Made by a program: the position numbers and the translations under genes
The notes under the pieces: generated by a model
Told to the model about the DNA's origin: nothing
Seen by the model: only the letters and a program-made list of their open reading frames with translations
Databases searched by the model: none
Shown: one piece after another, positions 51,709-60,449 of the stretch
How positions within the stretch are numbered: the stretch's first letter is position 1
Layout of the letters: each line of letters opens with the position of its first letter
Source: Solwaraspora sp. WMMD791
GTDB taxonomy: Bacteria > Actinomycetota > Actinomycetes > Mycobacteriales > Micromonosporaceae
NCBI RefSeq assembly: GCF_029581195.1
Contig: NZ_CP120737.1
Location: 3,325,001-3,389,000 of the forward strand
Direction of reading: 5' to 3'
Length of the DNA: 64,000 bases

Positions 51709-52137
51709 ATGGCAGCACGAGCCAGGGTGACCCGGTCGATCGACCTGCAGAGTGAGCCCGCACCAAAGGATCCGTACATCGGCCGCACGCCCACCACCGT
51801 GGACATCAAACTCGGCGTCCGGGACATCGTGCGACTGTCACTGGGTCTGCGGACGGCGGACCGCCTCCAGGGTTCGCTCGCCTTCGGTGTCATCGCCAGT
51901 CTCGCCCTCGCCGCCAGCGCCATCTTCGCCACGATCAGCATCGCCGCCGATGGCGGCTACGTCGCCACCATGCTGACGGCGGCCGCAGCGTTCCTGATCA
52001 TGCTGGCGGCCGGCATGACCTTCAACTGGCACACCGTCGAACGCATCCGGCGCAGCGTCACCGAGACCGCCGCCACCAGCGGCAGGACCGACAGCCGGCG
52101 GAGTCGGCGAGCCCGCAGGACCCGGCGGAAGAAGTAG
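51709..52137 (+). CDS. Two-TM membrane protein
   Basis: A 142-aa protein with two hydrophobic segments (about 58-80 and 85-104), an N-terminal cytoplasmic region RSIDLQSEPAPKDPYIGRTPTTVDIKLGVRDIVRLSLGLRTADRLQGSL and a basic Arg/Lys-rich tail. ATG with GAGG upstream. No family recognised. Followed by another membrane protein 25 bp downstream, likely co-transcribed. Confidence 0.7.
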   Translation: MAARARVTRSIDLQSEPAPKDPYIGRTPTTVDIKLGVRDIVRLSLGLRTADRLQGSLAFGVIASLALAASAIFATISIAADGGYVATMLTAAAAFLIMLAAGMTFNWHTVERIRRSVTETAATSGRTDSRRSRRARRTRRKK

Positions 52138-52162
52138 CACCACGCTGCTAACGTCGCCGTTC

Positions 52163-52594
52163 GTGGAGACACCGCAGAAGTCGTACCGCCCCGCACCGGA
52201 CGCGCTGATGCTGGTCGGGACGGTCACCGCGCTGCTCGGCTTCCTGCTCCCCTGGTTCAAGACGACCGACCGTCACCAATGGTGGTACTCGGGCTGGAGC
52301 TACCTGACGGTCAGCAGCGGGGGCGGCTGGGTCTGGTGGGTCGTGGTCTTCCTGGCCGTCGCGATCCTCGCCAGTCTCTGGGCCCGGCGCAGCGTCGAGC
52401 TCGCTCTGCTCAGCGCCGGCGCCGCCGTCGCCGGCCTGTTCATGGCCGCTGCCGTCGTCGCGGTGACCCTCGGCGGCCTGCCGGAGCGCAGCAACATCAA
52501 CTGGGTCGGGGAACTGCCGTTCGGGATCGGCCTGCCGTTGATGGCGGTCGGGTTCGGCGCCACCGCTGCCGGGGCGCTGGCCGCCCGCCGCTGA
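52163..52594 (+). CDS. Four-TM membrane protein
   Basis: A 143-aa protein with four hydrophobic segments (about 14-32, 55-73, 77-100, 118-140), a Trp-rich loop (RHQWWYSGWSYLTVSSGGGWVWW) and the pattern of small uncharacterised actinobacterial membrane proteins. GTG start 25 bp after the upstream gene. Its stop codon lies inside an imperfect tandem duplication (52577-52618). Confidence 0.75.
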   Translation: METPQKSYRPAPDALMLVGTVTALLGFLLPWFKTTDRHQWWYSGWSYLTVSSGGGWVWWVVVFLAVAILASLWARRSVELALLSAGAAVAGLFMAAAVVAVTLGGLPERSNINWVGELPFGIGLPLMAVGFGATAAGALAARR

Positions 52595-52618
52595 CCTGGG
52601 CCGCCACCCGCCGCTGAC
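52577..52618. repeat. Imperfect tandem duplication over a stop codon
   Basis: CTGGCCGCCCGCCGCTGAC (52577-52595) is followed by a copy with a 4-base insertion (52596-52618). The stop codon (52592-52594) is in unit 1 and repeated in unit 2. Confidence 0.8.
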
Positions 52619-52640
52619 CTGGCAGCAGCCCGGGAACTGG

Positions 52641-53540
52641 TCAGCCCTTGAACGCCCCTTCCATGATTCCCTGCACCAGGCGCCGGCCGACGAAGACGAA
52701 CAACACCAGCACCGGCAACGTGGCCAGGAACGAGCCGGACATGGCCAGGCCCAGGTCAATGTCCCGGTTGTTCTGCAGTGCCTTGATGGCGATCTGGACG
52801 GTGTACCGTTCCGGGGACTTCAGCACGATGAACGGCCACAGGAAGTCGTTCCAGGCGTTGACGAAGCCGAACAGGCCCAGGATCATCGCCGCCGGGCGGA
52901 CCACCGGGAACGCGATGCGCCAGAAGATCTGCCAGGTCGTCGCCCCGTCCACCCGGGCGGCGTTCATCAGCTCGTCGTCGACCACGTTGCCGATGTGCTG
53001 CCGCATCCAGAAGATGCCGAACGCGCTCACCAGCCCAGGGACGATCAACGCCTGAAGGGTGTCCACCCAGTTGAAGCGGGACATGATCAGGTACTGCGGC
53101 ACGACTGCGAGCTGGGTCGGCACCGTCATCGTCAGCACCACGATGAGGAACAAGGTGTTGCGGCCCCGGAAGGACAGCTTGGCGAAGGCGAAGCCGGCCA
53201 GCGCGCAGAGGAACGCCTGACCCACGCCGATCGAGGTGGCCACGACCAGGCTGTTCATCAGCGCCTGCACGAACGGCACGATCTCGAAGACCAGGCTGGC
53301 CAGGTGGAAGAAGTTGCCGCCGGGCAGCACGCGCGGCGGCAGGTTGTACGCGGTGGCCGAGTCGGTGGTGGCCACCACGAACATCCAGTAGAGCGGGAAC
53401 ACGCTGAAGAACACCATGCCGCCGAGCGCCACGTACACGGCCGGGTGGATCCGGTTGGCGCTGCGTCGGCGATGCGGCGCGCGCCCGCCGGAGGACGATG
53501 CGGGGTCGACGCCCGCGTCGGTCGAGGGTGCGGGGTTCAT
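52641..53540 (-). CDS. Sugar ABC transporter permease (MalG/CUT1 type)
   Basis: A 299-aa permease with about six transmembrane helices and the EAA-type loop MNAARVDGATTWQIFWRIAFPVVRPA that contacts the ATPase. N-terminal Ala/Ser/Pro tail. Overlaps the upstream permease gene by four bases (ATGA). Imports an oligosaccharide with its partners. No ATPase gene in the cluster, as usual for actinomycetes that share MsiK. Confidence 0.94.
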   Translation of the reverse strand: MNPAPSTDAGVDPASSSGGRAPHRRRSANRIHPAVYVALGGMVFFSVFPLYWMFVVATTDSATAYNLPPRVLPGGNFFHLASLVFEIVPFVQALMNSLVVATSIGVGQAFLCALAGFAFAKLSFRGRNTLFLIVVLTMTVPTQLAVVPQYLIMSRFNWVDTLQALIVPGLVSAFGIFWMRQHIGNVVDDELMNAARVDGATTWQIFWRIAFPVVRPAAMILGLFGFVNAWNDFLWPFIVLKSPERYTVQIAIKALQNNRDIDLGLAMSGSFLATLPVLVLFVFVGRRLVQGIMEGAFKG

Positions 53541-54499
53541 GCGCTCTCCGAGCGGATGCGGGTGACCAGGAGGTAGTTGATCGCGGAGATGATCACGACC
53601 ATCACGAAGAGCGCGACGCCGATGGCCGCGCCGTAGCCGAAGTGGAACCGGCCGAAGGCCTGCTCGTAGAGGAACAGGGTGAGGGTCTGGCACTGCCGCG
53701 CCGCGCCGCAGGTGAGTCCACCCACCGGGTTGGCCAGCAGCGGCTCGGTGAAGATCTGCAGCCCGCCGATCGTCGAGGTAATGACGGTGAAAACGATGAT
53801 CGGTCGCAGCGAGGGCACGGTGATGTGCCGGAACTGCTTCCAGCCGTTGGCGCCGTCGACGGCGGCGGCCTCGTACAGGTCCCGGGGAACCGCCTGCAGT
53901 GAGGCGAGGTACAGCAGGGTGTTGTAGCCGGTCCACCGCCAGGCGACCATCACCGCGATCATGAAGTGGCTGCCCCACAGCGACGCGGTGAAGTCGACGT
54001 GCTCGAATCCCAGCAGCCCGAGGAGCCAGTTGAGCATGCCGTAGTCGCGGTCGAACAGCTGGGCGAAGACGATGGTCGTCGCGGCCACAGAGGTGACGTA
54101 GGGGACCAGCATCGACATCCGGAACAGGGTGGCCGCCCGCAGCCGTACGTGGTTGAGCACGTGCGCCATGCCGAGCGCGATCAGCAGCTGCGGAACCGTC
54201 GACAGCAGCCAGATGCTGAACGTGTTGCGCAGTGCACCCCAGAACCGGGGGTCGTCGACGAGGTCGGAGAAGTTCTTCAGCCCCACGTAGCTGCGTTCGC
54301 CGATCGGATTCCAGTCGAACAGGGCGATGTAGAACGTGAACAGCAGCGGGAAGAGCCCGAAAATGAAGAAGAGCAGAAAGAAGGGCGCGACGTACGCGTA
54401 CGGCGCCAGTCGTTCCCGTACGCCCTGCTGGATCTGCCGGGACCGGCCCGGCCGGCTGGCGGTCCGGCGGGCCGTGGCCGGGCTGAGCATGGTGGTCAC
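53537..54499 (-). CDS. Sugar ABC transporter permease (MalF/CUT1 type)
   Basis: A 320-aa permease with six helices and the EAA loop YEAAAVDGANGWKQFRHITVPSLRP. GTG start at 54499 with AAGGTGAG upstream; a GTG at 54556 is possible but less well placed. The loop GGLTCGAARQCQTLTLFLY with a Cys pair is typical of this subfamily. Follows the binding-protein gene after 70 bp that contain a strong hairpin. Confidence 0.94.
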   Translation of the reverse strand: MTTMLSPATARRTASRPGRSRQIQQGVRERLAPYAYVAPFFLLFFIFGLFPLLFTFYIALFDWNPIGERSYVGLKNFSDLVDDPRFWGALRNTFSIWLLSTVPQLLIALGMAHVLNHVRLRAATLFRMSMLVPYVTSVAATTIVFAQLFDRDYGMLNWLLGLLGFEHVDFTASLWGSHFMIAVMVAWRWTGYNTLLYLASLQAVPRDLYEAAAVDGANGWKQFRHITVPSLRPIIVFTVITSTIGGLQIFTEPLLANPVGGLTCGAARQCQTLTLFLYEQAFGRFHFGYGAAIGVALFVMVVIISAINYLLVTRIRSESA

Positions 54500-54520
54500 A
54501 GCGCTCACCTTCCGTGACAC

Positions 54521-54554
54521 GCGGCGGCCGGCCGGATGCTCCGGCGGCCGCCGC
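54521..54554 (-). terminator. Hairpin between binding-protein and permease genes
   Basis: GCGGCGGCCG (54521-54530) and its complement (54545-54554) with inner GCCGG/CCGG pairing. Partial terminators here usually make binding protein more abundant than permeases. Confidence 0.7.
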
Positions 54555-54569
54555 ACGTGGGTCGTCTGC

Positions 54570-55847
54570 TCAGCCGCGGAGGGCGTTCCTGACGTTGGTG
54601 AGCGCGGTTTCCCACGCGTCGTCGGGTGCGACCTGGCCCTGCTCCACGCTGGTGAGCGTGTTGAGCAGTTCGGTGCCGATGGTGGCGTCGTCGGGGCCGA
54701 TGTAGAACGGCTCGATGTTCACCACGGACTCGGTGTAGATCTGGCCGATCGGCGCGTCGGAGAAGAACGGGTCGGTCTTCGCGAGCAACTGCGGGTCGGT
54801 GTAGACCGACGGCGTGGTCGGCAGCGCCCCGTGCTCCAGGAAATGCGCGAGCTGGCCCTCGGGTGACTGCATCGTGGCGATGTAGTCCCAGGCCGCAGCC
54901 GGGTTCTGCGCCCGCGCGGGGATGGCGAGGTAGCTGCCGCCCCAGTTCCCGGAACCGCCCGGAATGGTGGCGACGTCCCATTTTCCGGCGCTGTCCGGGG
55001 CGTTGGTCTTGATCGCGTTGAGCATCCAGGACGGTGCCGACATCACCGCGAAGTCGCCCTTGCTCATGCCGGCGGTCCAGCCGGGCGTCCAGGAGGCGAT
55101 CCGACCGGAGATGCCCGCCTCGTACATCTGCAGCGTCAGATCGAACGCCGCCTTGACCTGCGGATTCTTGTCGTAGGACAGCTCGCGGTTGGCGTCGTAG
55201 TAGCGTTCCGAGCCCTGGTTGACCGCTTGGAAGAAGATGCTCGTCGGGGTGTTGTCCAGGAACGGCTTGCCAGTTGCCGCGACGTACTGCTTGCCGACCT
55301 CCAGGAACGCGTCCCAGGTCGGCCACAGTTCGGAGACCTCGTCCCGGTCGGTGGGCAGGCCGGCGGCGGCGAACAGGTCGGTTCGGTACGCGATCGCCAT
55401 GCCGCCGACGTCGGTCGGTATTCCGATAACCTTGCCGTCCTCGGTGGTCGACTGTGAGATGACCCAGTCGAGGTAGTCGCCGGTCATCTGGTCGGCGCCG
55501 AGCGTGGTCAGGTCCACGAAGTTCTCCGGGGCCTGCATGAACTTCGGCATGTTGTCGCCCTGGATCAGCACCAGGTCGGGCACCTTGCCACCGGCCAGTG
55601 CGGCGGTGAGCGCCTGGGCTGTTTCGCTGGTGTCGCCCACTTCGGTGAGCTTGACGTCGATGTCCGGTCGGTCCCTGGTGTACGCATCGACGGATGCCTG
55701 CTGGTTGATCCCGGTGAACGACCAGAACTCGAATGTGTTCGGGTCCGACGATCCGGAGCCGCCGCCCGACCCCGGGGTACAGCCGGCGGTCAGGATCATG
55801 GCCGCCGCCGCAGCGACGGCGGTGGCAGTGGTCATGACGCGCTTCAA
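54570..55847 (-). CDS. Sugar ABC transporter substrate-binding lipoprotein
   Basis: A 425-aa CUT1-type binding protein: lipobox TAGC (Cys near residue 23), a Gly/Ser spacer, then a bilobal fold (FEFWSFTGINQQASVDAYTRDRPDIDVKLTEVG; IGIPTDVGGMAIAYRTDLFAAAGL; TLTSVEQGQVAPDDAWETALTNVRNAL). Captures an oligosaccharide outside the cell for the two permeases. The TTG at 55847 is preferred because GGAGG precedes it by five or six bases; an ATG at 55859 would add four residues. A possible LacI-type operator lies at 55921. Confidence 0.94.
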   Translation of the reverse strand: MKRVMTTATAVAAAAAMILTAGCTPGSGGGSGSSDPNTFEFWSFTGINQQASVDAYTRDRPDIDVKLTEVGDTSETAQALTAALAGGKVPDLVLIQGDNMPKFMQAPENFVDLTTLGADQMTGDYLDWVISQSTTEDGKVIGIPTDVGGMAIAYRTDLFAAAGLPTDRDEVSELWPTWDAFLEVGKQYVAATGKPFLDNTPTSIFFQAVNQGSERYYDANRELSYDKNPQVKAAFDLTLQMYEAGISGRIASWTPGWTAGMSKGDFAVMSAPSWMLNAIKTNAPDSAGKWDVATIPGGSGNWGGSYLAIPARAQNPAAAWDYIATMQSPEGQLAHFLEHGALPTTPSVYTDPQLLAKTDPFFSDAPIGQIYTESVVNIEPFYIGPDDATIGTELLNTLTSVEQGQVAPDDAWETALTNVRNALRG

Positions 55848-55920
55848 GCGGTCCTCCATACGGTGGTCGTCAACTGCGGCGGCTTGAGCGATTGTCGTGA
55901 TCACCCCTACCCGCGAGACA

Positions 55921-55936
55921 TTGACGAACGTTAACA
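55921..55936 (-). promoter_or_regulatory. Possible LacI-type operator upstream of the sugar ABC operon
   Basis: TTGACGAACGTTAACA, centred on AACGTT, is an imperfect palindrome about 75 bp before the binding-protein start, in the region shared with the divergent LysE gene. Confidence 0.35.
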
Positions 55937-56126
55937 TCCCCAGACTGGCAGTGACGGTAGTCAATACATTCGAGCCCGTCAACGCGTCGGCCCACATTCT
56001 GGTCGGCTACCCGTGAGCGGCGTCGGCGCGTCACCCGGCGATCCCCGTACGATGCGCTGGCCCCGGACCGGACGAGGGCGCCATAACTGGTTGCCGCCTG
56101 ATCCGGCGGGTCGGCATAGTCCTGCC

Positions 56127-56774
56127 GTGATCGAGGCGCTGACATCCGGACTGTTCGCCGGCTACGGCATCGCGATCCCGGTCGGCGCGGTCGGGGTCCT
56201 GATCGTCACCCTTGCCGCGCAGGTGTCGCTGCGCCACGGTGCTGCGGCCGGGCTCGGCACCGCCACCGCCGACGGGCTGTACGCCGTCGCCGCCGTGGTC
56301 AGTGGTGCGGCGATCGCCCGGCTGCTCCAACCGGCAATCGACACTCTGCAAGCAGTCGCCGCTGTGGTGCTCGGCGCGATCGCCGTACGCGGGATCGTCG
56401 CAGCGGCGCGGACCCACCGCACGGCGGCCGACGCGACGCGGCCGATGCCGACCGCGTCGATCGCCCGGACGTACGTCGCCTTCGTCGGGCTGACGCTGCT
56501 GAACCCGATGACCATCGTCTACTTCGCTGCCCTGGTGGTCGGCTACCAGGGCGACCCGGCGACGTCCACCGACAGCCGGATGCTCGTCGGGGCGGCGTTC
56601 GTTGGGGCGGCGTTCGTCGCCTCGGCCAGCTGGCAACTGCTGCTGGCCTCCGGCGGCGCGATCCTCGGCCGCGTGCTGGCGAGTCCACGCGGCCGGCTGA
56701 TCACCGCACTGGCCGGCAACGGCATCATCGGGCTGCTCGCCGTCCGCCTCGCCTGGCAGGCCAGCCTCGGCTGA
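56127..56774 (+). CDS. LysE-family exporter
   Basis: A 215-aa membrane protein with about six hydrophobic segments and the LysE/RhtB pattern LFAGYGIAIPVGAVGVLIVTLAAQ at the start and FVGLTLLNPMTIVYFAALV in the middle. Exports amino acids or similar compounds; substrate unknown. GTG start at 56127; CATAGT six to seven bases upstream could be the -10 of a leaderless transcript. Confidence 0.9.
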   Translation: MIEALTSGLFAGYGIAIPVGAVGVLIVTLAAQVSLRHGAAAGLGTATADGLYAVAAVVSGAAIARLLQPAIDTLQAVAAVVLGAIAVRGIVAAARTHRTAADATRPMPTASIARTYVAFVGLTLLNPMTIVYFAALVVGYQGDPATSTDSRMLVGAAFVGAAFVASASWQLLLASGGAILGRVLASPRGRLITALAGNGIIGLLAVRLAWQASLG

Positions 56775-56811
56775 ACCGCCACCGCCACTCGACCGGCACC
56801 AGCCATGCACG

Positions 56812-56955
56812 TCACAGAGTGCCGGGTGGGGCCACCCACTCGCTACGAGGTCCGCCGACCTCGGCGATCAGGTCGAAGTCGCGGTCGTAGTGGAGCAGAG
56901 TGGCACCGTACTCGACAGCCGCTGCGGCTGCGATCAAATCGACCGGACAACGCTT
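56812..56955 (-). pseudogene. Remnant of a VapC-type PIN-domain toxin
   Basis: Only the last ~48 codons are recognisable: CPVDLIAAAAAVEYGATLLHYDRDFDLIAEVGGPRSEWVAPPGTL, with the acidic DRDFD of the PIN C-terminal site. The first ~85 residues of a VapC are missing; the open frame continues into unrelated Arg/Ala-rich sequence opposite the HTH remnant. No VapB antitoxin is present. Not functional. Confidence 0.75.
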
Positions 56956-56959
56956 CGCC

Positions 56960-57232
56960 ACCGCATCCGCCGAAGCGGCTCGCCACCAGGGCCGCGCCCG
57001 CCGTGCCGCCCTCAGCCACGCCGCCCTCGCCACCGCCGACCTCGACCGCGCAGACGTCGAAGCCGCCGCCACCCGAGCCGCTCACGTCGTCGAGCTGGCC
57101 GCCTCCGTCAACTCTTCCCGCACGCTGGAGACCGTCAAAGACCTCCAACATCGCCTGAAGCCGTACGGCACACTCCCCGAGGTACGCCACTTCACCACCC
57201 GCGCCACCGAACTCCTCGGCCTCGCCGCCTGA
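56960..57232 (+). pseudogene. Remnant of an HTH/TPR regulator C-terminus
   Basis: About 90 codons read GRARRAALSHAALATADLDRADVEAAATRAAHVVELAASVNSSRTLETVKDLQHRLKPYGTLPEVRHFTTRATELLGLAA, which is like the C-terminal end of long actinobacterial XRE regulators with TPR-like repeats. The N-terminal HTH is gone. Its 5' border meets the VapC remnant on the other strand within about 10 bp, marking a deletion or rearrangement junction. Confidence 0.6.
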
Positions 57233-57515
57233 CCAATAACGCATGAAGCCGCCCTCAGCGGAAGACTGACACTGGCGACAACGTGGCGCGGGCTCCACGC
57301 TGACCGCCGGGACCAGCGCTTCGAGGGGCGTTGCTGCAGGCGGTCGGGCATCGAGGCACGCTCGGGTCTGGTTCATCGTCACGGCGGGGCTCCTCACCGA
57401 CGTACCCGATGATCCGGCATTCGGGCCAGGAAGTGAATCCTGCTCCGCTGCGATCGGGTGTCAGATTCGCGCGCGAGGCACCGCCGGGCCCACCGCGTTG
57501 TGCTGTACTGCCCGG

Positions 57516-58157
57516 ATGAGGCACCGGGCAGTGTGGATCATCGGGCTGGTCGCTGCCGTGCTCGTTGCGGCCGCAGGCATCGGTGGCTGGCGGTGGTGGT
57601 ACCTGCGGTCGCCGTACGGGCCGGAGGTGTTGAACGCGACCGCGACCCTGCGCCTGGTCGATCAGGCCACCGCGGACGCCGCCTTCGGCGGCCAACAACT
57701 GGAAATCTCCGCCGACGGTGACCAGGTCTTCCTCGGCCAGGTCGTGTGGACGCCGCCACTACAGGCGAAGCCCGGCGCGATGCTCATCATCGCGGTGATC
57801 GACAAACGGACCCGCACCCTGCCGGGGTTCATCTCCGCCACGTCGAATCGACCGGACGAGGTCGGGACAGGCTCCGACGGCGTTCTCAACGCTGTCGAAG
57901 AGCGCTATCCCTGGCTGCAGGGCGTCGGCGACCGCGAGAGCAACGGCGGCTTCTACACCTCCGGCAACGTCGTTACCGTCACCGCGGTCGACGCCACCCC
58001 GGTCACGTACTCCTTCGTCCTGCACCCAGCGCGCCCGGACAACCCGCCGGAGTTCGCGGTCGCGTCCGCTCCCGCCGCCGTCGACGATCTCATGGTCGCC
58101 CTGGTCAGCATCGGCCCCGACCGGCAGATCTACTGGGCCGCACGCCTACTCAACTGA
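57516..58157 (+). CDS. Single-pass membrane protein of unknown function
   Basis: A 213-aa protein with one N-terminal transmembrane segment (about 6-26) and an extracytoplasmic domain (about 40-210) with no recognised family. Features include NATATLRLVDQATADAAFGGQ, the loop SNRPDEVGTGSDGVLNAVEERYPWLQGVGDRESNGGFYTSGN, and hydrophobic C-terminal strands. No Cys outside the membrane region. Likely a surface-exposed sensory or binding module. No clear RBS before the ATG; TGTACT at 57503 could be a -10 for a leaderless transcript. Confidence 0.7.
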   Translation: MRHRAVWIIGLVAAVLVAAAGIGGWRWWYLRSPYGPEVLNATATLRLVDQATADAAFGGQQLEISADGDQVFLGQVVWTPPLQAKPGAMLIIAVIDKRTRTLPGFISATSNRPDEVGTGSDGVLNAVEERYPWLQGVGDRESNGGFYTSGNVVTVTAVDATPVTYSFVLHPARPDNPPEFAVASAPAAVDDLMVALVSIGPDRQIYWAARLLN

Positions 58158-58503
58158 CCCGGCACCGAAGGTGCAGCAAATAGGGCCATCCGGGAAATAA
58201 CACGATTTGGCCCACGCTCCCGGTCGGCTATTTGACAGGGTGAGGGCAATCACGCGCGGATCGTGTTTTTACGATTCCTTGAACAGCTCCTGGCCACACC
58301 CGTTCCTTAACAGAGTTTATTCATGTTGCAGAAGATCGAGGTATTGGCCGGCGTCTGCGCCCGTGATCCAATTGCAGGCGACGGGGGTCGAGCGCTCCGT
58401 CCGGCCGCAGCGCCCGGTCACCCCGGCGACTGACCGCCCGGACACACGCCGTCACGTTCGCTGGCAGTCCATGCGTCACCGTGCCCAGGAGGGCAGCATC
58501 TCC
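58158..58503. promoter_or_regulatory. 346-bp AT-richer region upstream of the protease gene
   Basis: No gene seen. Contains a 53-bp-spaced inverted repeat AACACGAT/ATCGTGTT (58199-58206, 58260-58267) and several T-runs. Probably the promoter and 5' leader for the secreted protease. Confidence 0.4.
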
Positions 58504-60351
58504 ATGTCCGCACAGCGCCGATACCGCATTTCTGCGGTAGCAGCAGCCGCAATTACCGCCACTTTCGTCGTACTCGGATCCACTCCCGCTTCCGCCCAGC
58601 AGTCGACCGCACTCGCGCCGCTGCTGCCTGCCGAAACAGGCACGCCGAATGGCGGCTACATCGTCGTACTCAAGGACCAGCCGGTCGTCGGCGGCGCCGC
58701 CAACGAGCCCGCTGCCGTCGCCGAGCGCGCCGGCGGTCGGGAGATCCACCGGTACGCGCGGGTGCTGCGCGGCTTCTCCGCGAAGCTGGACGCCCGTGCC
58801 CTCGACACCGTACGGGCCAACCCGAACGTGGCCTTCATCCAGGCCGACTCGCGGGTGCAGGCCATCGAGCCCGCGCCCACCGGCGGCGGTGCCACCACGC
58901 AGCCCAACCCGCCGTCGTGGGGCCTGGACCGGGTGGACCAGCGGAACCTGCCGCTCGACCAGTCGTTCAGCTACGACACCGACGGCACCGGGACCACGGT
59001 CTACGTGCTGGACAGCGGGATCCGGACGACCCACACCGACTTCGGCACCCGGGCGCAGTTCGCCTACGACGCGGTCAACGACGGCAACAGCCCGGGTGAC
59101 TGCCACGGCCACGGCACGCACGTCTCCGGCACCATCGGCGGTACGACGTACGGCGTCGCCAAGGACGTCCAGATCCGCGACGTACGGGTGTTGGACTGCC
59201 TCAACTTCGGCAGCCAGGCGGACCTCATCGAGGGCCTGGACTGGGTGGCGGCGAACGCCGGGCCCCGGTCGGTGGCGAACATGAGCCTGCAGAACTACGG
59301 CACCCTGGTGAACACGGCCGTCGAGAACATGATCGACGCCGGGGTGTTCGCGGTCTTCGCCGCCGGCAACAACAACGGTGACGCCTGCGGCAACAACCCC
59401 CGGTCGCCGCGCGGCATCGTGGTGGGCGCGACCACGAGCTCCGACGCCCGGTGGTCCAGCTCCAACTTCGGCTCCTGCATCGACGTCTTCGCCCCCGGCG
59501 CGAGCATCACCTCGGCCGGCAACTCCGGCGACACTGCGGTCGCCGCCGGCTGGTCCGGCACGTCGATGGCCGCGCCGCACGTCGCCGGCTGGGTGGCCCG
59601 CTACCTGGAGACCAACCCGACCGCGACGCTGGCGCAGGCCAAGACGGCCCTGCTGGGTGCCGCGACCACGAACGTGCTGACCGGCATCGGCACCGGGTCG
59701 GCCAACCGGCTGCTGTACGCCGACCCGGGTGGCACGGTCACCGACACCACCGCGCCGTCGACTCCCGGCACCCCGGTCGCCTCGGGCGTCACCTCGACCT
59801 CGGCCAGCCTGAGCTGGACGGCGTCGACCGACAACGTCGCGGTGACCGGCTACGACATCCAGCGGTCCACCGGTGGCGGCAGCTTCACGCTGGTCGGCAC
59901 CTCGACGACGAACTCGTACGCCGCGACCGGGTTGACCGCCGGCACGTCGTACCAGTTCCGGGTGCGGGCCAGGGACGCCGCCGGTAACACGTCGGCGTAC
60001 TCGTCGGCGGTCACCGTGAACACGCCGACGTCGTCGGGCTCCTGCAACGTCGAGTACGTCGTCTACCCCGGCGGTTCGACGTTCACCACCAACATCGTCA
60101 TCACCAACACCGGCAGCAGCACGATCAACGGCTGGACGCTGGCGTTCACGCTGCCGTCCGGGCAGTCGTTCAGCAACGGGTGGTCCGCCACGTACGGCAC
60201 CAGCGGCCAGAACGTCACCGCGGCCTCGCTGTCGTGGAACGCGACGCTCGTGCCGACCGGTACGGCGACCATCGGGTTCAACGGCACCGGCTCCGGCACC
60301 CCCGAGCCGACCGCCTTCACCCTGAACGGGGCCGCCTGCACCGTCTCCTGA
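58504..60351 (+). CDS. Secreted subtilisin-like protease with FnIII and CBM2
   Basis: A 615-aa secreted S8 protease: signal peptide (1-31, ASA site), inhibitor_I9 propeptide (about 48-118), catalytic domain with Asp170 (YVLDSGI), His203 (GHGTHVSG), oxyanion Asn289 (AAGNNN) and Ser354 (GTSMAAPH), then a FnIII-type domain (about 420-505, SASLSWTASTDNVAVTGYDIQ) and a C-terminal CBM2 (about 515-613). The two added domains would hold the protease on cellulose. AGGAGGG lies upstream of the ATG. It is surrounded by no protease inhibitor or partner. Two 21-bp arms after the stop form a terminator. Confidence 0.96.
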   Translation: MSAQRRYRISAVAAAAITATFVVLGSTPASAQQSTALAPLLPAETGTPNGGYIVVLKDQPVVGGAANEPAAVAERAGGREIHRYARVLRGFSAKLDARALDTVRANPNVAFIQADSRVQAIEPAPTGGGATTQPNPPSWGLDRVDQRNLPLDQSFSYDTDGTGTTVYVLDSGIRTTHTDFGTRAQFAYDAVNDGNSPGDCHGHGTHVSGTIGGTTYGVAKDVQIRDVRVLDCLNFGSQADLIEGLDWVAANAGPRSVANMSLQNYGTLVNTAVENMIDAGVFAVFAAGNNNGDACGNNPRSPRGIVVGATTSSDARWSSSNFGSCIDVFAPGASITSAGNSGDTAVAAGWSGTSMAAPHVAGWVARYLETNPTATLAQAKTALLGAATTNVLTGIGTGSANRLLYADPGGTVTDTTAPSTPGTPVASGVTSTSASLSWTASTDNVAVTGYDIQRSTGGGSFTLVGTSTTNSYAATGLTAGTSYQFRVRARDAAGNTSAYSSAVTVNTPTSSGSCNVEYVVYPGGSTFTTNIVITNTGSSTINGWTLAFTLPSGQSFSNGWSATYGTSGQNVTAASLSWNATLVPTGTATIGFNGTGSGTPEPTAFTLNGAACTVS

Positions 60352-60373
60352 CGACAGTGCCCTGAGGTCCATC

Positions 60374-60434
60374 ATCGAGGTGACGCCTACGCACCCTAAA
60401 ACGCCGTCGAGACGTGCGTAGGCGTCACCTCGAT
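60374..60434. terminator. 21-bp perfect inverted repeat between convergent genes
   Basis: Arms 60374-60394 and 60414-60434 are exactly complementary with a 19-base loop. Serves the protease gene and the convergent epimerase gene as a bidirectional terminator. Confidence 0.8.
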
Positions 60435-60449
60435 CCGTGGCGCACCCGG

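Noticed and set aside
52641-55847. Incomplete sugar transporter due to gene loss
   Set aside because: Missing ATPase is normal for actinomycete CUT1 importers, which share a single MsiK-type ATPase.
56812-57072. Complete VapC toxin
   Set aside because: Only the C-terminal ~48 residues match; the first catalytic Asp region is missing and no VapB is present.
57243-57397. Small minus-strand protein with a CxxC (RCRQCQSS)
   Set aside because: The frame has no stop before it runs into the antisense of the HTH remnant, and no RBS was found.
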